From: Aeoliella sp052161615
GTDB taxonomy: Bacteria; Planctomycetota; Planctomycetia; Pirellulales; Lacipirellulaceae
Reading direction: 5' to 3'
Length of the DNA stretch: 64,000 nt
Assembly: GCF_052161615.1 (NCBI RefSeq)
Contig: NZ_CP197417.1
Coordinates: forward strand, 2,046,001-2,110,000
Position numbers and translations under genes: made by a program. Below the pieces are notes generated by a model. That model was not told the DNA's origin. It did not search any database and saw only the letters and a program-made list of their open reading frames with translations. Shown here piece by piece: positions 63,362 through 64,000 of this stretch (its first letter is position 1; every line of letters begins with the position of its first letter).

Positions 63362-63400
63362 AAAAAAAGCGGGCGAGAGCTCCATGCCCTCGCCCGCTTT
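63362..63400 (-). terminator. intrinsic terminator of katG
   Basis: AAAGCGGGCGAG (63366-63377) and CTCGCCCGCTTT (63389-63400) form a perfect 12-bp stem with an 11-base loop; on the minus strand it is followed by seven T. It lies 29 bases after the katG stop and converges on the small lipoprotein gene. Confidence 0.9.
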
Positions 63401-63428
63401 CCGCTACATCCGAACAGAGCCGCGATCT

Positions 63429-64000
63429 CTAGCGATTCGCGACCTGCCCCTTATCCTTTCGCTTGGCCGCTTCGAGGTCAAAGCGGTCGGCGTTCATTAC
63501 CTTGGTCCATGCCGCGACGAAGTCGTCGACGAACTTTTGCTTGGCATCTTCCGAGGCATAGACCTCGGCGATGGCGCGAAGCTGCGAGTGCGAGCCGAAG
63601 ATAATATCGACTCGGGTGCCAGTCCACTTGGTCTTGCCTGTTTCGCGGTCCACTCCTTCAAAAACACCATCGCTCTCTGCGACCGGCTTCCACTCCGTGC
63701 CCATGTCCAGCAGGTTCACGAAGAAGTCATTGGTCAAGGTGCCAGGCTTGTCGGTAAAGACGCCGAGGTCCGAACCTTCGAAGTTGGTTCCAAGGACTCG
63801 CATGCCACCCACCAGCACCGCCATTTCGGGCGCGGTGAGATCAAGCAGGTTAGCCTTGTCGACCATCAACTCTTCCGGGCGACGATCGAGACCTTGCCGG
63901 TAGTAGTTGCGGAACGCGTCGGCCTTGGGCTCGAGCACGGCGAACGACTCGGCGTCGGTCATGTCCTGCGTTGCGTCGGTGCGACCCGGAGCGAACGGGA
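63429..64000 (-). CDS. katG: catalase-peroxidase KatG, C-terminal part (runs off the right edge)
   Basis: The frame is open to base 64000 and gives about 190 C-terminal residues. The stretch TDAESFAVLEPKADAFRNY, LLDLTAPEMAVLVGGMRVLGTNF, FFVNLLDMGTEWKP and RVDIIFGSHSQLRAIAEVYASEDAKQKFVDDFVAAWTKVMNADRFDL is diagnostic of the KatG C-terminal domain, which lacks haem but stabilises the active site. KatG removes H2O2 by catalase and peroxidase reactions. The haem domain and start lie outside the window. It ends at a strong terminator. Confidence 0.97.
   Translation of the reverse strand, partial: PFAPGRTDATQDMTDAESFAVLEPKADAFRNYYRQGLDRRPEELMVDKANLLDLTAPEMAVLVGGMRVLGTNFEGSDLGVFTDKPGTLTNDFFVNLLDMGTEWKPVAESDGVFEGVDRETGKTKWTGTRVDIIFGSHSQLRAIAEVYASEDAKQKFVDDFVAAWTKVMNADRFDLEAAKRKDKGQVANR

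Overview
The window is bacterial, GC-rich and gene-dense, and it reads as a planctomycete (Planctomycetota), most likely order Pirellulales. The evidence is two DUF1559 prepilin-like proteins with the H-x9-DG motif, a PVC-type dehydrogenase fused to a haem-binding domain, an ECF sigma/FecR pair, four PEP-CTERM proteins of which three carry dockerin-like EF-hand repeats, a BlaI/M56 receptor pair with a very long sensor region, and a membrane protein opening with the NPYEAP motif. Family and genus cannot be fixed from the sequence alone.

Layout. 1-5.6 kb: YheT-like hydrolase, a degenerate NodB-like protein, a 59-residue membrane protein, pdxA, a histidine phosphatase and a LolA-like hypothetical. 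5.8-9.7 kb: three same-strand genes for Cys/Pro/Gly-rich envelope proteins, two of them lipoproteins. 9.8-24.2 kb: mostly housekeeping and metabolism (EamA transporter, aminotransferase, eno, a GH51-like glycosidase, EF-G-like GTPase, hisA, PVC dehydrogenase, a geranylgeranyl-reductase-like flavoprotein, an aldonolactone-oxidase-like protein). 24.6-25.5 kb: an IS5-family insertion sequence whose transposase needs a -1 frameshift. 25.6-31.8 kb: a heavy-metal RND efflux operon with two metal-handling accessory proteins. 32.1-38.9 kb: a DUF1559 gene, a gene remnant and the BlaI/M56 pair with a near-consensus promoter. 39-46 kb: a lone zinc-ribbon/PD-(D/E)xK protein and the 2-oxoglutarate dehydrogenase operon sucA-sucB-lpdA, whose two internal gaps hold octamer tandem inverted repeats. 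46.5-52.5 kb: LRR protein, orphan poly-gamma-glutamate-system protein, cupin, SDR, YetF-like protein, a hypothetical and tRNA-Arg(TCT). 52.5-62 kb: an ECF sigma/FecR/DUF1559/lipoprotein cluster facing four secreted PEP-CTERM proteins. 62-64 kb: a secreted propeller-like protein, a small lipoprotein and the 3' part of katG.

The most distinctive points are: (i) a GPNGG module found both in the lipoprotein of the efflux operon and as an insertion of about 85 residues in the porter region of the RND pump; (ii) the sigma/FecR cluster next to the dockerin/PEP-CTERM proteins, which looks like a regulated cell-surface system; (iii) the Cys-rich envelope trio; (iv) the octamer hairpin repeats inside the odh operon. 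Protein functions are inferred by reading sequence motifs; no database search was possible.
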